Origin: Candidatus Poribacteria bacterium | Lineage (GTDB): Bacteria > Abyssobacteria > SURF-5 | Direction: 5' to 3' | Assembly (NCBI GenBank): GCA_016215705.1 | Contig: JACRIR010000161.1 | Location: 1 to 53,138, forward strand | DNA length: 53,138 nt | Shown here: positions 1-6,208 of the stretch, in pieces | Numbering within the stretch: the stretch's first letter is position 1 | Layout of the letters: each line of letters opens with the position of its first letter | The notes under the pieces: model-generated | Database searches by the model: none | Told to the model about the DNA's origin: nothing | The model's input: only the letters and a program-made list of their open reading frames with translations | Made by a program: the position numbers and the translations under genes

Positions 1-141
1 GAAGCAAGGGTAATGGCATCGGAAGCCATTCAATGCCACATCGAGAGCCTGCTTAAGGACGGTGAGCCGGTTCCCGAGGACGTGGAGATAAAACTCGAGC
101 CGGTAAAGGAAAGAGTCAGCATCACGCTAGGGGCTGCATGA
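1..141 (+). CDS. hicB: HicB-family antitoxin, C-terminal part (cut by window edge)
   Basis: The frame is open from base 1 to a TGA at 139-141. It encodes about 46 residues rich in Glu and Lys that begin EARVMASEAIQCHIESLLKD and end ITLGAA. HicB antitoxins combine an N-terminal HicA-binding domain with a short C-terminal DNA-binding or tail segment; only the C-terminal part is visible here. The stop overlaps the start of the following hicA by four bases (ATGA), the usual coupling of the pair, and this neighbour is the main reason for the call. The antitoxin would neutralise HicA and repress the operon. Whether the gene is intact cannot be judged, because its start lies outside the window. Confidence 0.75.
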   Translation, partial: EARVMASEAIQCHIESLLKDGEPVPEDVEIKLEPVKERVSITLGAA

Positions 142-368
142 GCCCAAAACTCCCAGCCTTGACTTCCCGCCAAGTGATAGCAGCCCTCAAGAAAGCTGGC
201 TTCTATGTGCATCACCAAAAGGGGAGCCACGTCACCCTGAAGCATATTCCCGACCCTGTAAAAAGAGTAACTGTTCCCTACCATAACCGCGACCTAAACC
301 GCAAGACTTTGGCGACAATCCTTGATCAGGCCGGCCTGACAGACGAGGAGTTCGTTGCCCTTCTGTAA
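138..368 (+). CDS. hicA: HicA-type mRNA interferase toxin
   Basis: The gene encodes 76 residues, the full length of HicA toxins, which cleave mRNA through a small double-stranded-RNA-binding fold. The family pattern is present: an N-terminal helix with VIAALKKAGF (13-22), the catalytic GSH motif with His31, a strand ending RVTVPYHN, and a C-terminal helix ILDQAGLTDEEF. The ATG overlaps the hicB stop, so translation is coupled. The hicB-then-hicA order is one of the two known arrangements. Directly after the stop begins repeat R1, so the module ends at a repeat boundary. Sequence and context agree well; cleavage specificity cannot be read from sequence. Confidence 0.92.
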   Translation: MSPKLPALTSRQVIAALKKAGFYVHHQKGSHVTLKHIPDPVKRVTVPYHNRDLNRKTLATILDQAGLTDEEFVALL

Positions 369-378
369 GGTCATAAAC

Positions 379-460
379 CCTGCCTTTTTCAAGGACTCCG
401 CGGTGGGGAATTCTTTTGGCCAATCAGTTTTGGCGGGTTCGGGGAATGGGAGGCGAAAGG
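379..460 (+). repeat. Dispersed repeat R, copy 1
   Basis: This is the first of three same-orientation copies (others at 1653-1730 and 3779-3860). A loose CCTGCC start is followed after 18-24 bases by a conserved block GTGGGGAATTC-N4-GGCCAATC and then GCGGGTTCGGGGAA. A purine-rich GAAAGG-type tract follows it to about 525. The copy starts 11 bases after the hicA stop. Apart from this repeat, the purine tract and the promoter at 772, I see nothing in 369-850. Confidence 0.75.
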
Positions 461-771
461 GGCAAGGAGCAAGACGAAGGGGGACGAAAAGACAGGCGGA
501 AAAGGTTAAAAGGCGAAAAGGGGGATGTCCGATGCGCGGGTAACGTGCAGTCCGAGGCTCACAGAAAGTCACCTAATCATGAATACAAACACCTCAAAAC
601 CATTTCTGTGAAAAGCCTATTCTCGATCCCAATCAAAGCGTGTCATTAAGAAGTAGAACGGGAATTGGAGACAAGCTCTGACCGCGGTCGGGATTATGGA
701 GAAGATCTCCCAGAGTTGCGCGCAGCCCCCCACAAGAATCTTCAATTCCGGATCTGAGTAGTACAGAGAAT

Positions 772-827
772 TTGACAATGTCTCTTGATTGGGATATAAT
801 TATCAATAGAAGTATATCTCTATTGGT
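772..827 (+). promoter_or_regulatory. Consensus sigma-70 promoter and inverted-repeat operator of abiEi
   Basis: TTGACA at 772-777 and TATAAT at 795-800 are separated by exactly 17 bases, a perfect consensus promoter reading into the gene at 851. Immediately downstream, ATCAATAGA (802-810) and TCTATTGGT (819-827) form an inverted repeat with an 8-base spacer and one mismatched pair. It covers the expected start of transcription. AbiEi proteins are known to repress their own operons through inverted repeats at the promoter, so this is the likely operator. That role is inferred. Confidence 0.75.
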
Positions 828-850
828 ATTATTATCCAAGAAGGGTTATT

Positions 851-1477
851 ATGTTTGCCGATATGACCACAAAAGAGCGGACAAATATTCGAAAAGCGAA
901 GGACCTGTTTCGACAGCATGACGGAATGCTCTCCGCGTCGAGGGCTATTCAGCTTGGTGTGCATCCGCGGACGCTTTACGCCATGCGTGACACCGGGCGG
1001 CTGCAGCAGATCAGCCGTGGCCTCTACCGCCTTGCGGACCTTCCTCCGCTGACTGAGCCTGACCTTGTCGCCGTTTCTCTGCGAGCGCCGCGTGGCGTGA
1101 TTTGCTTGATTTCCGCCCTGAGTTTTCATGAGATTACGACGCTTGTTCCTCACGAGGTTTACCTTGCCATGAGAAAAGGGGATGAGCGCCCTCGAATCGG
1201 CTATCCTCCAGTTCGCGTGTTCTGGTTCGGAGGAGCGGCGTTTTCAGAAGGGATCAAGCCTCACACTTTGGATGGAACCGGCGTGCGCGTTTACGCCGCT
1301 GAGAAGACGCTTGCTGATTGTTTCAAGTTCCGCAACAGGATCGGCCTTGATGCCGCGCTTGAGGCGCTCAAGCTTTATCGGCAGCGCAAGCGAGTCGATG
1401 TTGATGCGCTTATCCATTTTGCCCGAGTGTGCCGAGTCGAAAACGTTATGCGGCCCTATTTGGAAGCCATTCTATGA
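851..1477 (+). CDS. abiEi: AbiEi-family type IV antitoxin
   Basis: The protein has 208 residues. A winged-helix N-terminal region (about 8-60, with SASRAIQLGVHPRTLYAMRD and QQISRGLYRL) is followed by the C-terminal antitoxin domain (about 65-208). The family block AAEKTLADCFKFRNRIGLD is present, as is a second helix set with ALEALKLY. AbiEi proteins bind promoter DNA and antagonise AbiEii nucleotidyltransferase toxins. The start is the first ATG after an AAGGG-type ribosome site at about 840. Its stop overlaps the ATG of an abiEii reading frame that breaks off after about 32 residues, so the antitoxin appears orphaned. The length is normal for an antitoxin with only the first two domains. Confidence 0.88.
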   Translation: MFADMTTKERTNIRKAKDLFRQHDGMLSASRAIQLGVHPRTLYAMRDTGRLQQISRGLYRLADLPPLTEPDLVAVSLRAPRGVICLISALSFHEITTLVPHEVYLAMRKGDERPRIGYPPVRVFWFGGAAFSEGIKPHTLDGTGVRVYAAEKTLADCFKFRNRIGLDAALEALKLYRQRKRVDVDALIHFARVCRVENVMRPYLEAIL

Positions 1478-1629
1478 CCAGTCGCGCGAAAAATGTTTCC
1501 GCCTCCGTGCGTGAGAGACTGCTCAACAGGGCTCGTCAGACGGGGCGTCCATTCAACGAATTGCTGCAAGGCTCAATCCTCGAATTATCAGGTCGTGCCG
1601 GGTGCCCGCACATTATCTTTTCTCAGTAG
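1474..1629 (+). pseudogene. abiEii: AbiEii toxin remnant, N-terminal stub
   Basis: This frame starts at an ATG overlapping the abiEi stop (ATGA), exactly where the toxin gene begins in intact modules. Its first ~32 residues (MTSRAKNVSASVRERLLNRA, then RQTGRPFNELLQ) match the conserved N-terminus of AbiEii nucleotidyltransferases. Intact toxins run to roughly 250-300 residues. After FNELLQ the similarity stops, the frame continues with unrelated residues and ends at a TAG about 25 bases before repeat R2. No nucleotidyltransferase GSxxxxxD core follows. The break looks like a deletion or recombination ending near the repeat, and no toxin activity is expected. Confidence 0.75.
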
Positions 1630-1652
1630 GGCCAATGAGTCAAGGTCCTACC

Positions 1653-1730
1653 CCTGCCATCTCCGAAGACATTGCCGTGGGGAATTCTGTCGGCCAATCG
1701 TTCTTAGCGGGTTCGGGAAACGGAAGGCGA
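1653..1730 (+). repeat. Dispersed repeat R, copy 2
   Basis: This copy has the same block as at 379 and 3779 in the same orientation: CCTGCC, a spacer, GTGGGGAATTC, GGCCAATCG and GCGGGTTCGGG, then a GA-rich tract. It lies just after the truncated abiEii frame. Relative to the other two copies, many of the differences fall on every third base, as noted in the findings. Confidence 0.75.
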
Positions 1731-2249
1731 GTGGCGAGAGGAGCAAGAAGAAAAGAATCCGAGCAAGGCGCGGAGTCGCGGACAACGAGTCGTGAGTCGC
1801 AGGTCAAAAAATAGACCGGATCATCGCCACGAAACAGCACGAAATTCACGAAAAAGCTTCTTTCCTTTCTTTCGTGCCATTTCGCGGCTCACCTCTCTTT
1901 GTGATGAACTTCCTGGATAACTCCTTGCTCGTACCTTCATCATATCTCGCAGGTAGCTACTGATTCTATCCTTGTTCAGCCCGAGACTGGAAAACTGTTT
2001 CTCACATACATCGCTGAATCGCGCCAGGACTTTGCGGTTTATGGATTCTTGGTCCTCGCTTTCCAAAAAGGAAGAACTCCAACCGCTGAGGGCGCAAAGG
2101 GCCGCAGAGGAAGATATAAGGACGTCAACATCCTTCGTGAGCCTCTGCGCTTCGGTCTGCGACCTTTCTGCGGCCAAGATTGTTATTCTTGGATGGCAGC
2201 GCTTCTTCCCTCGTCGGTGCTAATCGGTGTTAATCTGTGGATAATAACG
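1731..2249. other. Gene-free stretch with dispersed short words
   Basis: No convincing gene is visible on either strand. The stretch holds phrases that recur elsewhere in this kind of genome: a CACGAAATTCACGAAAAA-type word near 1828-1855, and an interrupted inverted repeat of a GCAAAGGGCCGCAGAGG-type word between about 2090 and 2180. A segment at 2217-2244 reappears in opposite orientation, with four mismatches, at 53111-53138. Weak overlapping frames here have no family features and are treated as noise. Confidence 0.5.
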
Positions 2250-3374
2250 TCAGGCCGCAACCGTGTGTCCCCAGCCGTCCGTCAGCGCTGTCTCGGTAAT
2301 AATATGTTTCACTTTCTCCAGCATGCGCCGATAGGATTCCCATTTGAGTTCTTTCCGGAACTGAAGCTGGCCGACAACAATGCCAGGATGCGCTTTGTTG
2401 TGCGCGGCAAAATCGAGTATCTTACGGGCGCTGTAAAGAGGATGAACACGGGCGATGAAATCACGCAGTTGCGACTGGTCAATCAAGAATTCCGTCGCAA
2501 ACGAGTTTGCCTGTCTTTCGGAATCGAGCATTCGTTCCGAGGGCTCTCCTTCCTTGCCGACAAGTTCAATGTCAAGGATGACGGCCTCCAAACCGTCCCT
2601 TCTTTTTATGTGACCCAATTCGTGTGAAAGGGTGAACCAAAAATAATCAATCCGATCATAACGCATGGAAAGAGCTATTACGGGTTTTCCCCTATCCAGC
2701 CAAAAAGCGGCGCCGTCAATCTTTGTATGTGGCAAATGTTCAAGTATCAAGAATCTGATCCCTGCCTGCGCAAGAACTTCAGGGATCTGTCTTATATCCC
2801 GGGCATTGACGAGCAATCCTCTAAGTCGCGTTAAGCCCGCATTAAATGATTGAACAGAGAAAGGTCTTGCAGATACAGCGCTCGCGAGTTGCCTCGCGCG
2901 GAAGAACCATGCGACCTGAGCGGGGGAATACTCTTTCGACGATTTTCGCGCTGCATACGGAAACCGGATTTTATCGTCAGGCGTTTTCAGGTCGAAGAAG
3001 TCAAGCAGCCTTTTTTCAAGCGCTTCTATGTTCTGTGAGGGTTCAATCCACTGTCGCCTCACCATTTCCTTGACCGGCGCAATTTCATATAATTTGGCTC
3101 GACGCGCAATCGCAGTATCAGTGTCTTTGACACGCCATAACTGGTACATGCTTTCCAGATTCATCCAATACTGGGCGCTTGTGCCAAAGGCATCCCCCAA
3201 TGCCTTGGCAGTCTCCGGCGTTATGGACCTCTTGCCCATTATCAGTTCGTTTATAACATTGGGATTACGCCCAATGATCTCGGCCAAATCCACTTGGCTC
3301 CAGTTGCGCGCCTCCAGTTCTTCCTTGATAAACTCCCCGGGCGGAAAAACCTCCGCGACTTTTCTGTCAGTCAT
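2250..3374 (-). CDS. higA: HigA-like antitoxin fused to ImmA/IrrE-type metallopeptidase domain
   Basis: The product has 374 residues. Residues about 12-65 form a HigA/VapI-type HTH (EELEARNWSQVDLAEIIGR, then GKRSITPETAKALGDAFG and SAQYWMNLE). The second half carries the zinc-peptidase signature HELGH at 251-255 with a downstream DSERQANSFATEFLI block typical of the ImmA/IrrE (COG2856) family. Such long HigA proteins are a known variant in which the DNA-binding antitoxin carries a peptidase-like domain. It lies 12 bases downstream of a higB-type toxin on the same strand, in the toxin-first higBA order. It is expected to bind HigB, repress the shared promoter and possibly be regulated by proteolysis. 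Peptidase activity is inferred from intact ligands only. Confidence 0.88.
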   Translation of the reverse strand: MTDRKVAEVFPPGEFIKEELEARNWSQVDLAEIIGRNPNVINELIMGKRSITPETAKALGDAFGTSAQYWMNLESMYQLWRVKDTDTAIARRAKLYEIAPVKEMVRRQWIEPSQNIEALEKRLLDFFDLKTPDDKIRFPYAARKSSKEYSPAQVAWFFRARQLASAVSARPFSVQSFNAGLTRLRGLLVNARDIRQIPEVLAQAGIRFLILEHLPHTKIDGAAFWLDRGKPVIALSMRYDRIDYFWFTLSHELGHIKRRDGLEAVILDIELVGKEGEPSERMLDSERQANSFATEFLIDQSQLRDFIARVHPLYSARKILDFAAHNKAHPGIVVGQLQFRKELKWESYRRMLEKVKHIITETALTDGWGHTVAA

Positions 3375-3386
3375 TACAAATCTCCT

Positions 3387-3683
3387 TTAGTGATAGTCCT
3401 CTATTGCAACTATGATAACGACCTTATTGGAGGCCGTTCCCTGAAACTCCAGGATCAGCCGCCATTGGTCATTCAATCTCATTGAATATTGATGAGACCT
3501 GCTTCCTTTCAGTTTTTCAAGTCGCAAAGATTTCAGGCTGCGGAGGTCTCTTTCATCTGCCGCCGACCTGATCTGTTGCATCCTCTTGCGAAAAGCTTTG
3601 ACGACTCCGGGTTGATACCCGGCGTCAAAGACGGCGTCAGTTTCCAATCTTTCTAGATGCCGGCCTTTGAAACGTGCCTCCAT
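3387..3683 (-). CDS. higB: HigB-type RelE-superfamily toxin
   Basis: The product has 98 residues from ATG 3683. HigB toxins are ribosome-dependent mRNA interferases. Family features visible are MEARFKGRHLERL at the start, a central helix with KAFRKRMQQIRSA, the LRLEKLKGSRSHQYSMRLND core and the closing strand WRLILEFQG. A GTG in the same frame at 3698 would add MYDHF, but it lies immediately upstream of the -10 hexamer and so outside any transcript from that promoter. I therefore chose the ATG, which coincides with the expected transcript start. The gene may be read from a leaderless mRNA. The higA antitoxin follows after 12 bases. Confidence 0.85.
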   Translation of the reverse strand: MEARFKGRHLERLETDAVFDAGYQPGVVKAFRKRMQQIRSAADERDLRSLKSLRLEKLKGSRSHQYSMRLNDQWRLILEFQGTASNKVVIIVAIEDYH

Positions 3684-3689
3684 GAAGTG

Positions 3690-3755
3690 ATCATACACAA
3701 GTGGATTTGAATTGTCAAATATTTAATTATCGCATTATCGGTATGCGATAATTAA
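3690..3755 (-). promoter_or_regulatory. higBA promoter and palindromic operator
   Basis: On the minus strand TTGACA (3713-3718) and TATGAT (3690-3695) are 17 bases apart, a near-perfect promoter whose start point falls at or next to the higB ATG (3683). Five bases upstream of the -35 is a perfect inverted repeat with 13-base arms, TTAATTATCGCAT (3723-3735) and its complement at 3743-3755, around a 7-base loop. The placement beside the -35 fits binding by the HigA HTH for autorepression. That role is inferred. Confidence 0.75.
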
Positions 3756-3778
3756 TCATAAGTGTGATATCATATTTT

Positions 3779-3860
3779 CCTGCCCGCGCCATTTCTGAAA
3801 ACACCATAGTGGGGAATTCCTTTGGCCAATCGTTTTTAGCGGGATCGGGGGATAGACGCC
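3779..3860 (+). repeat. Dispersed repeat R, copy 3
   Basis: This is the third copy, in the same orientation as copies 1 and 2, with CCTGCC, a spacer, GTGGGGAATTCC, TTTGGCCAATCG and GCGGGATCGGGG, followed by a GACGAAAGG-type purine tract. It lies just beyond the higBA operator, so it closes the three-module toxin-antitoxin island. Confidence 0.75.
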
Positions 3861-4354
3861 AGCGGAACAGGCGAGACGAAAGACGAAAGGGGAACAAAGC
3901 CACAGGGCACGAAGGGAAATGCTGTCCGAAGAGGTTTCTCATTCGTGAACTTCGTGGATGACTCCCGGCGGATGTGGGCCACTTGCTTTTTGGGGAACTT
4001 TATAGTAAAATATAGCCCAATATTGGCAAACCGAATTTCGAGAGAGGCTTCTCGGAAGATGCGCGCGACGGCTCCAAAGGGCTCGCGAACGGCTCAATGC
4101 CTCGCGGAGAACGCAAGAACGCGCAAGGCCCGCTCATAAGATTCGCGGCGCCGGTATCCTGAAGCTTATGCCTCAAGGAAAAGGGTTCATGAATCCCTCC
4201 ATCTGCAAGTTATCCTTGTGCAACTATTGCCGAGGCGGGCCTATGTGGCCGCCGTAGGCCGTCCCACCTCTCTTCACATCAGCCTAAGCAGCATCGGATA
4301 CTCTTGTTTCTCAACAAAAACATTCAGAGTTCTCTAAGAGAGGAGACGTGTGTC
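3861..4354. other. Intergenic stretch without a recognisable gene
   Basis: The segment contains a GAAAGG-type purine tract, a short CGTGAACTTCGTGGATGACTC word of a dispersed type, and an imperfect GC-rich palindrome near 4232-4262 (GGCGGGCC and GGCCGCCGTAGGCC). No supported coding frame was found, although short open frames exist. Confidence 0.4.
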
Positions 4355-4831
4355 ATGAAGATGCGTATTATGGCATTGGCTTTCCTTGCGGTCGTGCTTT
4401 TACCGCAGGTGTGTCCCGCCGCCGAGGTGGTCGACGCGGTCATGTGCCTGAAAGTCGAGAACAGGCAACCGGTGGACGCGGGGACTTCTTTCCCCGCCGA
4501 CGTGGGACAAGTGTGGTGTTGGTCCAGGATCAAGGACGCCGACGGAACGGCGATCAAGCATGTCTACTATCACAACGACAAGGAGAAAGCCTCAGTCGAA
4601 TTGAAGATAGGCAGCCCCCTCTTCCGGACTTTCAGTTCGAAGAGGATTCTGCCGGGCTGGACGGGTAAGTGGCGCGTGGACATCGTTGACGCAAGCGGCG
4701 CAGTCATGAAGTCGCTTGATTTCACGATCGGCGAAGCGGCCGAGCCCACGGAAGGAAAAGCTGCTCCGGGCGAGGCGGCAAAGCCATCAGCAGAGGGCAA
4801 GACGGAGGAAAGCGCGCCCACACAGAAATAA
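4355..4831 (+). CDS. Secreted DUF2914-domain protein
   Basis: The protein has 158 residues from ATG 4355, preceded by AGGAGA at 4341. An upstream in-frame start at 4304 would place 17 unrelated residues before the signal peptide. The N-terminus MKMRIMALAFLAVVLLPQVC is a Sec signal peptide with likely cleavage after PAA. Residues about 22-122 match the DUF2914 pattern: QVWCWSRIKD, IKHVYYHNDKE, then the SSKRILPGWTGKWRVDIVDA block with the typical pgwtGxWrV motif. A low-complexity Ala/Glu/Lys tail follows. The function of DUF2914 is unknown; an extracytoplasmic role is expected. A hairpin with a T-run follows 40 bases after the stop. Confidence 0.8.
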   Translation: MKMRIMALAFLAVVLLPQVCPAAEVVDAVMCLKVENRQPVDAGTSFPADVGQVWCWSRIKDADGTAIKHVYYHNDKEKASVELKIGSPLFRTFSSKRILPGWTGKWRVDIVDASGAVMKSLDFTIGEAAEPTEGKAAPGEAAKPSAEGKTEESAPTQK

Positions 4832-4873
4832 CCGACTTTCTTGATCTTGAAAGCGGTGGCGCTTAGGATCAAT

Positions 4874-4913
4874 TCGGGGACGCCATGCGGCACGGCGTCC
4901 CCGATCTTTTTTT
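4874..4913 (+). terminator. Terminator-like hairpin made by repeat B, copy 1
   Basis: TCGGGGACGCC (4874-4884) pairs with GGCGTCCCCGA (4894-4904) around ATGCGGCAC, followed by seven T residues at 4907-4913. The core is a member of the dispersed GGGGACAC-type palindrome family B. Here it has a U-tract and sits 42 bases after the DUF2914 gene, so it probably ends that transcript. Confidence 0.7.
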
Positions 4914-5043
4914 GTTATTCGGGAAGCGTTTCGAGGGAATATCCCGGCGCAATATGATAGAATTATGGACTAATGTTGGCAGGGATGATTCCTGAATGGC
5001 ATAGCATAGATTTGCGGGCAAGCACGCAACAGGAGAGAGTCCA

Positions 5044-6186
5044 ATGGATTTTGCATTCACAAAAGAGCAACTGATGTTCAAGCAGGAAGTTATCCGGTTT
5101 GCCGAGAAAGAGATCGTGCCGAGGGTGCGAGAACATGATCTGAAGGAAGAGTTCGATTTCGAATCGTTTCGCAAGCTTGGTGAATTCGGCATACTGGGGC
5201 TTCATTTTCCGGAAGACCTCGGCGGGAGCGGTGCGGACGTGATCACCACCGTCCTGGCGAGCGAGGCGCTGGGAGAAGCCGGCGTCGACGGCGGTCTGAC
5301 GTTGTCTCTGGGTGCTCACACGTTTCTCTGTGCAGATACGATCTATCGACATGGCACAGACGAGCAGCGCAAGAAGTACGTCCCCAAACTGGCCAGCGGC
5401 GAATGGATCGGTTGCATGGGGCTGACCGAGCCGAACGCCGGCTCGGACGTGGCTTCCTTAAAAGCCAGGGCGGAAAAGAAGGGGGACGCCTATGTTCTTA
5501 ATGGAAACAAGATGTTCATCACCAATGGGCCCATCGCGGACGTGGCTGTAGTCTATGCCAAGACGAATCCGGAACTAAAGCATGCGGGCATATCCGCATT
5601 CATCATCGAGAAAGGTACACCCGGATTCTCCGCAGGACCGAATCTAATCAAAATGGGCGTCCGAACCTCGCAAACATCGGAACTCATCATGAACGACTGC
5701 GTCATCCCGGCGCAGAATCTGCTCGGCGAGGAAGGCGAGGGCTTCAATATGTCCATGCAGACGGTGGAATGGGACCGCAGCGCGCTCCTGGCGCCGTTTG
5801 TCGGGGCCGCTCAGTATATGCTGAAGCGGTGCGCGACCTACGCAAATGAACGAGAGCAGTTCGGCCGGCCCATCGGCAAGTTCCAGGCGGTCAAACACAA
5901 GCTGGCCAACATCCGGATATTTGTCGAGGCCGCGCGTACGCTGGTTTATCGAACCGCCTGGTGCAAAGACCAGGGGCGCGCGCTCAACCATCTCGAAGCT
6001 GCTGTCGCGAAATTGTTCTTGGGCGATTGGAGCTTGGTCCCCACGAATGACGGCGTCGTTCTGCACGGCGGGTACGGCTACTGTCATGAATACGATATGG
6101 AGCGGATTTTCCGTGACGGCAGGCTGGGGCCGATCGGCGGCGGAACATCCGACATACAGAAAATGATCATCTCGAAACTTATGTAG
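5044..6186 (+). CDS. Acyl-CoA dehydrogenase (first of a pair)
   Basis: The protein has 380 residues, the normal length of the FAD-dependent family that forms the 2,3-double bond of acyl-CoA thioesters. The order is N-terminal helical domain (EQLMFKQEVIRFAEKEIVPR), middle beta domain (WIGCMGLTEPNAGSDVASLK, KMFITNGPIADVAVVYAKT) and C-terminal helical domain (REQFGRPIGKFQAVKHKLA, then GGYGYCHEYDMERIFRDGR). The position that carries the catalytic Glu in short- and medium-chain enzymes (YEGT) reads IGGGTSDIQ at 364-372. The catalytic base may lie elsewhere, as in isovaleryl- or long-chain-type enzymes. The next gene, 22 bases on, is a second family member, so a heteromeric enzyme is possible. The substrate is unknown. 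Confidence 0.92.
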   Translation: MDFAFTKEQLMFKQEVIRFAEKEIVPRVREHDLKEEFDFESFRKLGEFGILGLHFPEDLGGSGADVITTVLASEALGEAGVDGGLTLSLGAHTFLCADTIYRHGTDEQRKKYVPKLASGEWIGCMGLTEPNAGSDVASLKARAEKKGDAYVLNGNKMFITNGPIADVAVVYAKTNPELKHAGISAFIIEKGTPGFSAGPNLIKMGVRTSQTSELIMNDCVIPAQNLLGEEGEGFNMSMQTVEWDRSALLAPFVGAAQYMLKRCATYANEREQFGRPIGKFQAVKHKLANIRIFVEAARTLVYRTAWCKDQGRALNHLEAAVAKLFLGDWSLVPTNDGVVLHGGYGYCHEYDMERIFRDGRLGPIGGGTSDIQKMIISKLM

Positions 6187-6208
6187 ACGGATGAGGGAGG
6201 AGAATCCG

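Noticed and set aside
30-284. Minus-strand frame of 84 residues over hicA
   Set aside because: It is antisense to hicBA with no family features; treated as a shadow.
379-3860. Repeat R as integron attC sites
   Set aside because: No RYYYAAC/GTTRRRY core pair or attC-like extended palindrome is visible, and no integrase is in the window.
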